DNA from: Polychytrium aggregatum
Lineage: Eukaryota > Chytridiomycota > Chytridiomycetes > Polychytriales
Reading direction: 5' to 3'
DNA length: 27,901 nt
Assembly: GCF_025602895.1 (NCBI RefSeq)
Contig: NW_026516513.1
Location: forward strand, 1-27,901
Positions 16,166 through 27,170 of the stretch are shown here, piece by piece. A program made the position numbers and the translations under genes. Within the stretch, counting starts at the first letter, position 1. Each line of letters begins with the position of its first letter. A model generated the notes under the pieces. That model did no database searches. It worked only from the letters and a program-made list of their open reading frames with translations, and was not told the DNA's origin.

Positions 16166-19100
16166 CCATCCGTTTGTTGGTGGTGCGAGGTTGACATGTT
16201 CAGCTTGGTGCCGAGATGGTCGAACAGACTTGTCCAAAACAAGGAGGTGAATCGGGGGTCTCGATCACTGACGATGGACTTTGGGAGGCCGTGGTGCTTG
16301 AACACATGCTTGAAGAACAGCAGTGCAAGGTCAGGCGCGGAGCATGTCGTCTGGCACGGCACAAAGTGTGCCATCTTGCTGAACCTGTCGACAAAGACAG
16401 CGATTGCATCGTGGTCCAACTTGGTCGTCGGTAGATGCGTGATGAGATCCATGGACATGCTGGTCCAGGGGCGGTCGGGAACAGGCAGGGGTTGCAGCAA
16501 TCCTTGCTCTCGGGTCGTGCGTGACTTGACCATCTTGCAGGTATGGCAGGACTCGATGTACTTCTCGACGGTGCGCTTCATTCCAGGCCAGTATGCGACT
16601 TTGGCCAGTCGGTCGTATGTCTTCTCGACTCCAAAGTGTCCAGCGAGGGGCGAGTCGTGGACCTCTTGGAGCAACTTGGTCTTCAACGACGGAATGTCCG
16701 GCACACAGACACGGCTGTCCTTCTTCAGGAGGAGCAGGCCATCACGCACTGTGTACTCGGATGATTCGTCGTCCTTGGGGAGCTTAGACACCTTTCGGAA
16801 CAGTTCTCCGAACTGTTTGTCGTTGGCGATGTTGTCTCGGACAACATCCAGCATCGTGTTGTCGACACTGACAGTCGACTCGTACAGTGACGCCAATTGG
16901 TAGTCGGGGCGTCGGGACAGTGCGTCAGGCACCACATTGAGTTTGCCTTTCTGGTATACAACCTCGTAGTTGTACTCGGCGAGGAACTCCATCCATCGCG
17001 CTTGGCGTCGGCTCAGGTTCTTCTTGGTGTCGAGGTAACGCAGTGACTGGTGGTCCGTCACAATCTTGAAGGGCTTGGCGGTACCGTGGAGGTACACTCG
17101 GAACTTCTGCAGCGCGTAGATGATCGCAAGCTGCTCCTTCTCGTGCACGGGATAGTTGATCTCGTGTTGGGACAGTTTGCGCGACTCGAAGGCAACGGGC
17201 CTTCCCTCCTGCATCAAAACAGCTCCCACCGCAAAGTCGGAGGCGTCGGTGTGCACGGAGACATCCGTGTTCGGGTCGAACACAGCGAGGACAGGAGCGT
17301 TCGTCAAGGCGTGCTTGAGGGTCTCGAACGCTTGGCGTTGTGGGTGGTCCCACACGAAGGGGCACTCTTTGCGGAGTAGGTCTGTGAGTGGACCGGCAGT
17401 GCGCGCCAGATCGGGGATGAATCGGCGGTAGTAGTTGACGAGACCGAGAAACGACTGCACGTCAGAGACGCATGCGAGCGGCGGCCACTCGACCACAGAC
17501 TTGACCTTGGCGGGGTCGACTTCGATTCCTCTTCCCGAGACAACGTGTCCCAGGAACGGGACTTGATTCTGGAAGAACTCGCACTTGGACAGTTTGGCAT
17601 ACAACTTGTGCTCGCGTAGCTTGGCCAGCACGCGGGCGACATGACCTTCATGGGTCGCTTCATCCTTGCTGTACACAAGGATATCATCCAGGTACACGAT
17701 GACAGAGTTGTCGAGCTCTTGGCGGAACACATCGTTCATCAGCTGCATGAACGTGGCAGGTGCGTTCGTCAATCCGAACGGCAGCACTAGGAACTCGTAC
17801 AGTCCGTAGCGAGTCCTGAAGGCGGTCTTGTGGACATCATCCTCGTGGATGCGGATCTGATGGTAGCCTGAGCGGAGGTCAATCTTGCTAAAGACCTTTG
17901 CTCCACTCAGACGATCCATCAACTCGTCGATCCTTGGCAACGGGTAGGTGTTCTTGATGGTCTGTTTGTTTAGTGCGCGATAGTCGACGCACATCCTGAG
18001 ATCACCTTCTTTCTTCTTGACAAAGAGCACTGGTGCACCATACGGTGACTGGCTCGGGCGGATGAACCCATGGGCGAGGAGGTCATCCAACTGGCGCTTG
18101 AGTTCGTCCATCTCCGTCAGCGACAGTTGGTACGTCGGTCTTGACGGAGGCGACGAGCCTGGTTCGATGTCGATGCGATGATCGACGGTGCGTTGGGGTG
18201 GCAGGCATTGTGGCAACTGGTCGGGGAATACGTCCTTGTACTCGTCGAGCAGCTTGGTCACCACAGGCGGGGGACCGGGACCGGCTTGGTCGGTGTCGTC
18301 GACCTCACGCACGACACAGAGGAACGACGTGTCCTTCTTGATCAGCCTCTTGAATTGCATGGCTGAGAGGAGAGGTGGCATGTTGGGTGAGGCCATGCCC
18401 TGCAGGACAATGTCAGGGCCAACACGGACAGTGCGGCCTTTCCAGTCGACGACTGGAGTCGGCTCGGCACGAGCAAGCCAGCTCATGCCGAGGATGGCAT
18501 CGAACTTGGTGTCGATCACTTGGAACAACAGGACAGGATGGTACTTGGGATGGAGGGCCACTCGCAGGACCACTTGGTGTGTGCACTGCTGCACACGATC
18601 GTCTGCAAGCGCCACACTCATCGGCGACTTCTTCTTGGTTGCATGTATGTTGAGCTCCTGGAGCAAGCGTCTGCTGACAAAGTTGCAGCTTGCTCCAGAG
18701 TCCACCATCATTCGGACGGTGTGACCTTGGACGGTGGCAGGGAGGTACAGCAGGGACTCTTCATGGTCCTCCTGCACAGCCTCCTGCACCATGACTTGAC
18801 TTGGGGGAACGGGCGACACTTGGTCTTGGTTGGCTTCATCACGGCCACTCGGACATTTTGGATAGGGTTCGGCCATTGCGGGGGCCTGCGGCGTCAGCAC
18901 GCCATTGCACACGACGTCCACGGCTTGCGGACACATGTCGGAAGCATCCGACACACACGACTTGACAGGGGTGAGGGCACAGGCGGTCCTGTCCCTCAAG
19001 GGTTCTTGATTTTCTTTTTTGTTTTGGTTTTCAATTTTGGTTTTCTCTTCACGTTCGTGGAGAGGCAGGCGGCTTGCGCCACCATGCACCTCTCGCACGA

Positions 19101-19257
19101 CGCACAACACTTGGTTTGTTTCTCCTTCGGGGGAGGGGGCGAGGTGAACTTCCTCTGGAGACGCGTGGACTGCATTGAGCAATCCACGGCGTTGGTCTCC
19201 TACTAGGGCTCCAGAGCCACCTAGTAGGGTCGGCCGTTTCCCGACTTCATGGGGCAC
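16166..19257 (-). pseudogene. pol: Element C Pol: protease, RT, RNase H, partial integrase (truncated by B)
   Basis: Uninterrupted counterpart of B Pol, about 1030 aa of element sequence. Numbered from 19257: protease VDSG at 185-188; RT about 395-570 with [21 protein letters not shown] and YLDD at 522-525; RNase H with [10 protein letters not shown]; integrase zinc finger and the first two catalytic aspartates. It breaks at HHQQTDG, just before the catalytic Glu. The following residues in the open frame are LTR sequence of B. The -1 frame start overlaps gag. As it stands the integrase lacks its third catalytic residue and the chromodomain. Confidence 0.92.
19199..19242 (-). promoter_or_regulatory. 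-1 ribosomal frameshift signal, element C
   Basis: Heptamer GGGAAAC (19242-19236), a 7-nt spacer, and 9-bp stem arms 19228-19220 and 19207-19199. Same sequence as in B. Confidence 0.88.
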
Positions 19258-20042
19258 TCCTTGGCCTGGTGTCCCGGTCGGTGACAGAAGAAGCAGGAAC
19301 CATGGCGGAGGTCCTCCTGCTTCTGTCTGTCCTTGGGGGAGACAGTGGCAGCTTGCTGGAACCGGGAGCGGGGAGGGCCACGAGCCTCCATGGCGTTGAC
19401 GTCAACGTCCATGGGCTCAGGCATGGGTCTTGCGGGCGGGGCCGGGCGAGGCGGACGGGCTGGGACGTGATGAGACCGATGGCCGCCTGCCAGCTGCGGG
19501 TAGAACTGGCGGCCATGGTACTGGACGTTGTCGAGGTTCTCGGCAACGTCCATCATCACGTCCAGGGACTTGCGGGCATCAGGGTTGCTGGCGATGTACT
19601 CTCTGATCTTGGGCTTGAGGCCCTTCTGGAAGAGGTACATCGCATCAGCAGAGCCCAGCTCCTCAATCTGGGAGGAGAGGTCTTCAAACTCCTCGATGTA
19701 GCGGGTCACAGAACCACGCTGCACGAGAGAGTATAGCTTGTCACGGGCAATGAGTTCAGCATTGGGGCTGCCGAAGCGGCGACGGAGGCGGTCCTTGAAG
19801 TCGTCAAACACACCTTCGCTCTGCTCGTCGAACCCTTGGCGGCGGTACCAACGGTACGCCTGGTCCTTTAAGCAGAGCTTGGCGGCGACGATGTGGTGGG
19901 TGGGGGCGACTTGGGCAGCATCGAGGTAGTCCTCGAGTTGCTGCAGCCAGTCCTCCACCGAGGAGGAGCGGCTCTTCCCAGTAAACACTGGGGCACGGAA
20001 GGTCTTGAGGAAGGCTTCCGGAAGTGGGCGGGGGTTGCTCAT
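19221..20042 (-). CDS. gag: Element C Gag
   Basis: 273 aa; I see no amino-acid difference from B Gag. Capsid region about 10-180, basic linker, CCHC knuckle [14 protein letters not shown] at 250-263, stop TAG inside the frameshift stem. It is the only intact gene of C in view. Because B and C are inverted relative to each other, this gene and B gag are transcribed toward each other across the nest. Confidence 0.92.
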   Translation of the reverse strand: MSNPRPLPEAFLKTFRAPVFTGKSRSSSVEDWLQQLEDYLDAAQVAPTHHIVAAKLCLKDQAYRWYRRQGFDEQSEGVFDDFKDRLRRRFGSPNAELIARDKLYSLVQRGSVTRYIEEFEDLSSQIEELGSADAMYLFQKGLKPKIREYIASNPDARKSLDVMMDVAENLDNVQYHGRQFYPQLAGGHRSHHVPARPPRPAPPARPMPEPMDVDVNAMEARGPPRSRFQQAATVSPKDRQKQEDLRHGSCFFCHRPGHQAKECPMKSGNGRPY

Positions 20043-20152
20043 GGCAGGGGCAGGCTCCAGGGACAGAGAGGAGAGTCGGTCGGCAAGAGAGGCGGGATCC
20101 AGCTTGAGGATCTAGAAAGAGGACAAACAGGACGAAAACAAGACGAGGATTC

Positions 20153-20164
20153 CCGATGCTACCA
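20153..20164 (-). promoter_or_regulatory. tRNA-type primer binding site, element C
   Basis: TGGTAGCATCGG immediately after the LTR on the minus strand, as in B. The next base is G, where B has A. Confidence 0.7.
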
Positions 20165-20473
20165 TGTAACGTCCACTACTGGGACGTTGGGGCAAGACGG
20201 GGAGGGAGGGGGTACAAGACAAGACAGGACGGGGCAGAACAGGGCGGTGCTAGGCTACTCTAGCGGACGGGTGAGCTCGGGGAGCACTTACGTTTATTCA
20301 CGATAAAACCGAACTCCAGACAAACGGGGGGAACGGGGGCAACCCGCAGGTATACCCTGCGGTGGCCTGCCTGCGGTGCGTGAAAACGCAAAGCGCAGCA
20401 CAGGTCACGACCCACTGCGCCGCGCAGTACGCGCAGTACGCGCAGCACAGCGTCGGAGATACCATCTCCTACA
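20165..20473 (-). repeat. 5' LTR of element C (309 bp)
   Basis: Reverse complement of the B LTRs, with TGTAGG at 20473 and GTTACA ending at 20165. No difference from B's 3' LTR noticed by eye. Confidence 0.93.
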
Positions 20474-21414
20474 GCAGGTCCAGCAGCTTGTCCACTGGTC
20501 CCACTCCGGCTATACCACTTTCCACCCAAGTCGGGTGGGCCGTCTTGAGGGCTGCGACCTTGCGGACCAGGACTTGATGCGGATCCACACATTGCTGTGC
20601 GTGGGTCCTGGTCAAGTCGATCCCGGATCCGTGTCGAGCCAGGTTCTTGCACTTGCGGTATCCGAACCTGAAGTGGCCTGGGAGAGCACCGAGTCGCCAT
20701 CGGACCATGAACATGAGCATGACCATGGATCCTTGGTACCCGCGAGCCTCCCAGAGTCCCGACATCTTGGTCGACGGGGTGCAGGCGGCGGTGAGCTGCT
20801 TGGAGCGGTCGAAGCCGTTCTTCATGTGGTCCTCGAAGATGAGGGTCTTGATCGGGACGGGCTGGGGTCGGGGCGGTCCGGGCGGCGGCGGCTGGTGTCG
20901 GGTCTTGCCTCGGTAGATCTCCGTGGCCGTGAGGGAGTGGTCGGCCTCTTGTCGGCGGACCACCATGGCCCAGTGCGGATCGGCTCGGACTCCTTGGCCG
21001 AGGAACTGGTCGGGGTGGTAGGGCGCAATGATCTTGTTGCGCAGGATCATCGACAGCATCTTGTCGCCGTCAGAGACTTGGTCGTCCCAGCGGGCCCAGT
21101 TCTGCAGGGCCAGCATCTTGACACGGACGGACATCTTGGGGAGGCCGCAGTTGAGGTGCATGGCACCGACGGGAGTGCCGGGGCCGACGCGGAACATGGT
21201 GCGGAGGGCCGTCATCTGGGCGTCGTCGAGGCGGTCGCGCAGAGCCGGGTCCGGGATGTCCATGGCCATCCCGTATTCGAGGGTCGGCCGCACAAAGGTC
21301 TTGTAGACCTGGGTGATGGTCTTGGCCGAGACCTTGCCGAGGGTGATGCCAAGTCCAACCACGGTGTCGGTGACCATGTGGACCTTGCGGAGGAGCTTGT
21401 CGAACTGGAGGTCC
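20474..21414 (-). pseudogene. LINE-like (non-LTR) RT polyprotein, C-terminal region, element F
   Basis: The minus-strand frame reads as the downstream part of a non-LTR retrotransposon RT polyprotein. Near its start it has TFVRPTLEYG, typical of the post-RT segment of LINE ORF2, then a long region with LRTMFRVGPGTPVG and MLALQNWARW. A late Cys/His-containing stretch includes YRKCKNLARHGSG and THAQQC, in the place where many LINEs carry a zinc-knuckle. Removing E and one GGTCC copy joins this frame without a shift to 27752-27901. It is cut at 20474 by C's LTR, which supplies the stop codon, so the true C-terminus is missing. The large plus-strand ORF over the same bases has no recognisable motif. 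Assignment to LINEs rests on motif recognition only. Confidence 0.75.
21410..21414. repeat. Target site duplication of E, left copy (GGTCC)
   Basis: GGTCC directly before E. The matching copy is 27752-27756. Confidence 0.95.
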
Positions 21415-21995
21415 TGTCAAGACTGGACAACGGGGCAAGCAGGGAAGTGCGCAAGAGTCCTAATACAAGACTCGAACGTAGGGAGAGGAGCGGGGACTGG
21501 ACTGGGACACAGAGTGTCAAGTGTAAAGCCAAAGTTTTATTCTAGATCCAAGGCTTAGGATACTAAAAATACAAAGTGGCAAGACGAAGGCAAAGGACAG
21601 AGGCTGGTCGGAGGGCTATTTATGCGAGCGCCAAGGATCGACGCTGCAGAGCGAGGGGGCAGGAGCGAAGCAGCGGCGGGGAGGGCGAAGCAGCGAGCGA
21701 AGCAGGTGGCGGCCGTGACTCGGGATCCGTGAGTCAGCGGGCGTCAGTGGCGGCGGCATGGCGGCGCCAAGGCGTCAGGCGGCGTCGAGGCGGCGTTGTG
21801 GGCGTAACCCATGACCAACAGCAAGGAAACGGGAACGGAACACAGACAGCGCGCGTGCTGGCGGGAAGACAACAAGGCAGCACAGCGCGGGAAACAAACA
21901 AACAGAAGGAAGGGAAAGCGCTAAGGCAGGCAAACAGAAAGGAAAGGGCAAGGGTAAAGGAAGGAAGAGGGCAAAGGCAGAGGGTGTTCATGACA
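21415..21995 (-). repeat. 3' LTR of element E (581 bp)
   Basis: TGTCATGA...TCTTGACA on the minus strand, with 5-bp terminal inverted repeats TGTCA/TGACA. Same length as 27171-27751. It is unusually long and purine-rich on the + strand compared with the other LTRs here. Confidence 0.95.
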
Positions 21996-22010
21996 CTACC
22001 CCCCTCTCAA
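21996..22010 (-). promoter_or_regulatory. Polypurine tract of E, overlapping the pol stop codon
   Basis: Minus-strand TTGAGAGGGGGGTAG lies directly against the 3' LTR. Its last three bases are the pol stop codon, so this tract is both coding end and plus-strand primer. Confidence 0.75.
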
Positions 22011-25000
22011 GGCCCGAGCTCCGAGAGGGCCAGGCTTCGAGGGATGAGAGGAGTGGTAGGCAGTGACAGGCTCCGGACAATGTGCAAGATTGCTGGCGGG
22101 CTCCCAGGTGCAGTCCATCACCGTGTAGCCACGCCAGTGCACAAGATACTGGAGCTTACCTCGGAACAGCCTGGAGTCCAGGATCTGTTCGACTTCCCAT
22201 TCGTCGTGGCCGTCGACTTGGATGGGTGGAGGGGGCGGGATGATTCGACCTGGGATCTTGTCATCGGCGGCGGGTTCGAGCAGGGAGACGTGGAACACCG
22301 GATGGATGCGCATGGACGAGGGCAAGTCCAACTTGAAAGCGCGGGAACCGACTTGAGCGACGATCTTGAACGGCCCAAGCTTGGTGTGGTCGAGCTTGGC
22401 CGTGGGTCGCTGGGTCTTGATGTTCTTGGCGGAGAGCCAGACTCGGTCTCCAACCTTGAACGGAGGGGAAGGGGAGTGGCCGGGGTCGTAGAACTTGGCT
22501 TGGGAGTCCTGGGCAAGGGCGATGTTGAACTTGAGTTCATCGTGGAGGGAGTGAATGGCTCGGGCTTGATCGTCGGCGACGGAGGCATTCTTGGTGGTGC
22601 GGGGAAGGGCGACGGAAAAACGAGGGTGGTAGCCGGTGTAGGCAAAGAAGGGGGAGCAGCCGAGGGTTGCTTGAGAGGTGTTGTTGTAGGTGAACTCGGC
22701 GTGAGGGAGAAGCTGGGCCCAGTCGTCTTGCTGGAAGTTGATGAAGCAGCGGAGGTACTGCTCGAGGATGGCGTTGACCCGCTCGGTCTGGCCGTCGGTC
22801 TGCGGATGGAAGGCAGTCGACATCTTGTGCTTGATCTTGAGGCGGGTCAGGACGGCTTGGAAGAACTTGGAGGCAAAGGTAGATCCTCGGTCTGAGACGA
22901 TATCGTCTGGAAGACCGTGCTTGGTGAAGACGTGCTCGACAAACATCCGAGCAGTGTCTTCGGCGTTGGCCTCGTTGCTTGACGGGACGAAGTGGGCCAT
23001 CTTGGTGAATCGGTCGACAAACACACAGATGGCTGTGTGTCCAGAGGACTCGGGAAGCTGGGTGATGAAGTCGACGGAGACAGAAGACCAAGGGCGATCG
23101 GGAACAGGGAGCGAGGCAAGGAGTCCGTAGGGCTTGTGACGGGAGTGCTTGTTCCGCTGGCAGGTGTCGCATCCGGAGACATACTCCCTTGATGTATCGA
23201 CGCATGGTCGGCCAGTGGAAGGTCCGGGAGACGAGCTCGAAGGTCTTGGCGACGCCGAAGTGGCCGGCAGTCGGCGAGTCGTGGCACTCGACGAGGATCT
23301 TGCGCTTGAGCTCGGGGACATCGGGGACGCAGACGAGACCTTCAAAGAGCAGAAGGTCGTTGTCGACGGAGTAGCCGGGACAGGAGGCAGGGTTCTTGAG
23401 GACTTGGGACAGGATCGGACCAAAGGTAGAGTCCTTCTTGAGGCTTGACTTGATGAGGGCGGCGATATCCTCGGACTCGGGGGCAACGGGAACGGCTCGG
23501 AGGGCGGAAACGAAGAGTTTTGGTGGCAGCAGGGTCTGGGTGTTCGGGGAGCTACGGGAGTCACCCCCCTCCTTAGGGAACTTGTCCTTGCGGGAGAGGG
23601 CGTCGGCGGCATTGTTGAGGGTTCCGGGTCGATACCTGATGACGAAGTTGTAGTCGCCAAGGATCTCGGACCAACGGACTTGGCGACGGCTGAGGTTGCG
23701 GGAGGTCTGGAAGTATTCGAGGTTCTTGTGGTCGGTGACGACCTCGGTGGCTTGGGAGGAGAACTCGAGGTAGTGTCTCCATTGCTTGAAGGCTGCGACG
23801 ATGGCGAGAAGTTCCTTATCATAGATTTGATAATTCATTTCTGCATCGAGCAGCTTCCGGGAGTAGAAGGCGACGGGGTGGAGGAGGCCTTCGTCGTCGC
23901 GCTGACTGAGAACAGCCCCAAGAGCATAGTCAGATGCGTCGGCTTCGATGACGCACTGACGCTCGGGGTCGAAGTGGCGGAGGACAGGACCGGTGCTCAG
24001 GCATTCCTTAAGCTTCAGGAATGACGTTTGAGCCGAGGGAGACCAGGAGAACTTGATGTCCTTCTTCAGGAGGTCCGTCAGCGGGGTGGCGATCTTGGAG
24101 TAGTCCTTGACGAACCGGCGGTAGAAGTTCGCCAGGCCGAGGAAGACTTGGATGTCGTGGGCAGATCGGGGGATCTCCCACTCCTGGATGGCCTTGACCT
24201 TGTCGGGATCCATGGAGATTCCATCGGGCGAGATGATGAACCCGAGGAAGGCGACGGAGGACTGGTCGAACTCACACTTTTCAAGCTTGAGTGAGAGTCC
24301 GGCGTCTTGGAGCTTGGTCAGGACTTTCTTGACATGAGCCTCGTGCTCGGCAGGATCGGAGGAGTAGATGAGGATGTCGTCCAGGTAGACGACCACGAAC
24401 TGGTCAAGGTATTCTCGGAGGACATCGTTGACGAAGGCTTGGAACGAGGCAGGAGCGTTGGTCAAGCCGAACGGCATGACGTTGTACTCGAAATGGCCGT
24501 AGCGGCAGCGGAAGGCCGTCTTCCACTCTTCACCTTCAGCGATGCGCAAGAGGTTGTATGCGCCTCGCATGTCGAGCTTGGTGAAGATCTTGGCCTTACC
24601 GAGGTTGTCGAACGTCTCGGCAATCAGAGGAAGGGGACAGCGGTTCGGCACGGTGATCTTGTTCAGGGCCCGGTAGTCGACGCAGAGACGGAGGGAGCCA
24701 TCCTTCTTCTTGACGAACAGGACTGGGGCACCGGCAGGGGACTCGGAACGGCGGATGAAACCCTTGGACAAGTTCTCTTGGATGTAGGTGTGGAGGGCGT
24801 CCATCTCCGGCTTGGAGAGGTTGTAGACGGGCCCAAACGACGGAGACGCACCTTCGACCAACGGGATCGTGTGGTCGTAAGGGCGGTGCTGGGGGAGCTT
24901 GTCGGCCTCGGACTTGGAAAACACCTTGGCAAAGGACGAGTACTTGGAGGGGACAGAGGGCTCGGCCTTGGGCTTGGCTCCAGCGTCGACGGAGCAGAGG

Positions 25001-25872
25001 GACAGGACTCGGGCAGCATCCAAGAGGAACACTTCCAGGCCTTCCTTCTGGACGGCGTGCTGGAAGGGGATGCTGCCGATCAGGCTGACGCTGGGTAGGG
25101 ACTGGGTCTTGGTCTTGGGGACGGCAGGAGGCAAGGCAGGACTGGGCTTGGGCACGGCAGGAGGCAAGGCAGGGAGGATCTCGGGCACGGCTGGGGACTT
25201 GGCTGGGGACTCGGCAGGAACAATCTTGGACTCGGGCAGGGACACGGCAGGCTCGGCGGGGACCTCAGCAGGGGACTCGGCAGGGCTGGACCTAGAGGAC
25301 TGTGGCTCGGGAGAGAACGGGGAGGCCAAACTGTGGATAGAGGTGCAAGGCAAGAAAATAGAGTCATGGTGCCAGTCAAAGTAGGGTTTGTGTTTCTTGA
25401 TCCAATCCATACCCAAGATGATCGGGTATGAAGCCAAGGGAATCAGCGCGAACGAGATTTGTTCATAGTGGCTGATGCCTGTGATCATAGAAACACAAAC
25501 TCCAAGACTAGACTCCATCGAAGAGCCATCGGCAAGAGTGATGACGAAAGAAGTTTCAAAGGTGGGGAGAGCGTGGGTTGCGGCGAATCCAGTGTCCATA
25601 AACGAAGTAACCGCGCCGGTATCGATCATGGCGGTTGCCCGTATGGACTCTGGACCGCACAGCAGAGTCACAGCGAGGGAGGGCTGACGTTGGATGTCAG
25701 GCTCGGGAGGCGAAGACGAAGAAGCAAGAGCGGTGGAAACGGTGGCAATGGTGACGGGGGCAAGATGGCAAAAGGCAGAAGAGTGATTTACCGTGGAGAC
25801 ATTTACAGGAGGAAGATTTATGACATGATTGACGCCTAGGAAAGCTCCTCCGACCTTTTCTAGGCAGAGAAG
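21996..25872 (-). pseudogene. pol: Element E Pol: protease, RT, RNase H, integrase, chromodomain, with one frameshift
   Basis: Pol is open from the -1 site at 25872; no AUG precedes the protease and the 25671 codon is GTG. Numbered from 25671: protease IDTG at 16-19; a Pro/Ala/Ser-rich linker about 118-192 with repeats such as PALPPAVPK; RT about 285-470 with [12 protein letters not shown] and YLDD at 429-432; RNase H with EADASDYALGAVL; the integrase zinc finger start HDSPTAGHFG. Within the zinc finger, at a GGG run (+ strand 23186-23188), the coding frame moves by one base. The second half (GCDTCQRNK, SVDFITQLP, SDRGSTF, QTERVNA) continues in the other frame. It ends with a chromodomain (WEVEQILDSR, YLVHWRGYTVMDCTWEP) at 21996. 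One extra base in this copy is the simplest explanation, which would leave integrase untranslated. Confidence 0.9.
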
Positions 25873-25878
25873 TTTTCC
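25834..25878 (-). promoter_or_regulatory. Probable -1 frameshift signal, element E (non-canonical heptamer)
   Basis: GGAAAAC (25878-25872) in gag phase, a 6-nt spacer, then an 11-bp stem with one mismatch (25865-25855 with 25844-25834) and a 10-nt loop. Pol is in the -1 frame and the geometry matches A, B and D. The heptamer breaks the X-XXY-YYZ rule at its third base, so either the family tolerates this or this copy carries a mutation. Confidence 0.6.
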
Positions 25879-27098
25879 TGGTCGTCAAGTTTATTCACAT
25901 CAACGACAGCCAAAGAAGCATCGATGGCAGCCAAGCGGGAGGAGGTCTTATTGGGGCAGCGAAGGGCAATGTGCCCTTCCTGCTTGCAATAAAAGCAGCG
26001 GTTGGCAGCACGGAGGGCGGCCTTGTCCTCGGCGGTCAGCCTGCGAGCGGAAGCCTGGCTGAGGTCCATGGGCTGCGGAACGTTGAAGGCTTGAGCGGGG
26101 CGAGGAGGAGGAGCAGGAGCGAAGGGACGAGGAGCCGGACGGAAAGGGAGAGGAGCCGGACGAGCAGGAGCAGGAGCAGGAGCGGAGCGGTGGTTGGGAC
26201 GGCGGGAACGTTGGTCCTCCTGGCGGTTGTCGATGGCGATCGCCGCTTGCATAAGATCTTCGAGGTTGTCGAAGGAGCGGCGGGAGAGTTCATCTTGGAC
26301 CGAGGGCTTGAGTCCACTCTCGAAGTGGAACATGAGAGGGTCTTGGGACCAAGTGACGAGGTGGACGGCTTGGCGGCGGTACTCGGCGGCATAGGCGGCG
26401 GCGGAGGTGACTTGGTAAAGCCTGACCATCTCGCGAGCAGCGGCGATGGTGGGCTGAACCTGGCCAAAGGCAGCACGGAGCCACTCGGAAAAACCGGCAA
26501 AGTCACGGATGGCAGGGGGGGAGCACTCGGGGTCTCTCTCCAACTGATCGATGTACGGCTGCATGTAGTCTGCAGCAGTACCATCGAGATAGGATAAGGC
26601 GTAAAACACCTTATCCCTTTCAGTCTGGAAGAGGGGAGGGTTGGACACGAAGGCCAGTCTGCAATGCGAGAGGAAGGCATTGCAGCGGCTCGGGTCCTTA
26701 CCAGAGAAGCGGTCGGGAGGACCTATCTGCCTGGTGGCAGAGTTGCGACCAGCAGGGTTGTCCTCGGGGTCTTGGGCAGGATCATCGACGTCGTCAGGAA
26801 CGCCGAAGTAGGGGCGACCTGCACGACGGATCGGAGCGGGAGCGGGAGCAGGAGGAGGTAGCTGGGCCTGGTAGCTGCGGAGGGCCTCCTGGACACTGGC
26901 GGCGACAACTTGGCGGACATCCTCTTCACGGCGAGCCAGGACCTGGTCCATACGATCGGTGATGCGGTTGAGCGCATCATCCTGATCGTGGAGGAACTTG
27001 GAAAAGTCCTGGAGAGAACGGGCGTTCTCGGCGGACTGGATAATGACCGCACGGATGGCCTGGAGCTCGGGCTCGGAAAGGCCCGAAGGGGAAGCCAT
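25860..27098 (-). CDS. gag: Element E Gag
   Basis: Gag of 412 aa from the ATG at 27098, 72 nt after the LTR; the frame is open upstream into the LTR, but this is the first Met of the expected mRNA. The N-terminal helical part (about 10-75) is followed by a Pro/Ala segment and an acidic stretch (DDVDDPAQDPEDN). A sushi-type capsid region has FLSHCRLAFVSNP, a YLDGTAADYMQP segment and RRQAVHLV. A long Ala/Pro/Arg linker precedes the CCHC knuckle CFYCKQEGHIALRC at 368-381. It is longer than the other Gags here because of the linker and a 31-residue tail after the knuckle. Intact. Confidence 0.92.
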   Translation of the reverse strand: MASPSGLSEPELQAIRAVIIQSAENARSLQDFSKFLHDQDDALNRITDRMDQVLARREEDVRQVVAASVQEALRSYQAQLPPPAPAPAPIRRAGRPYFGVPDDVDDPAQDPEDNPAGRNSATRQIGPPDRFSGKDPSRCNAFLSHCRLAFVSNPPLFQTERDKVFYALSYLDGTAADYMQPYIDQLERDPECSPPAIRDFAGFSEWLRAAFGQVQPTIAAAREMVRLYQVTSAAAYAAEYRRQAVHLVTWSQDPLMFHFESGLKPSVQDELSRRSFDNLEDLMQAAIAIDNRQEDQRSRRPNHRSAPAPAPARPAPLPFRPAPRPFAPAPPPRPAQAFNVPQPMDLSQASARRLTAEDKAALRAANRCFYCKQEGHIALRCPNKTSSRLAAIDASLAVVDVNKLDDQENFSA

Positions 27099-27159
27099 TG
27101 GTAAAAGATATAGCGAAGGGAACGGGGGCAAAGGCAGGGCAAGTGGGGGGTTGTTGAAG

Positions 27160-27168
27160 GTCTTGCCA
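27160..27168 (-). promoter_or_regulatory. Self-primer binding site, element E
   Basis: TGGCAAGAC (minus), 2 nt after the LTR, is the reverse complement of GTCTTGCCA (27341-27333), which begins about 38 nt downstream of the TATA-like ATAAATA (27379-27373). It starts with TGG, so a tRNA primer cannot be excluded from this site alone. Confidence 0.5.
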
Positions 27169-27170
27169 AG

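Larger units (their letters stand above)
16166..20473 (-). mobile_element. Ty3/gypsy chromovirus element C (5' part), same family as B
   Basis: Minus strand: LTR (20165-20473), primer site, gag, pol through RT, RNase H and into integrase. It stops at 16166 where B's LTR begins. The integrase end, chromodomain and 3' LTR should lie beyond the B complex, left of the window. The right flank GCAGG (20474-20478) lies in the LINE-like ORF F, so C appears inserted in F. Confidence 0.92.

Noticed and set aside
20376..21545. Long plus-strand ORF (about 389 codons)
   Set aside because: It lies antisense to the LINE-like frame, runs from C's LTR into E's LTR, has no recognisable motif and would need the recent E junction to exist.
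21576..22895. Plus-strand ORF of about 439 codons over E's 3' LTR and pol end
   Set aside because: Antisense shadow of GC-rich coding sequence; its first part repeats in the other LTR and it matches no domain.
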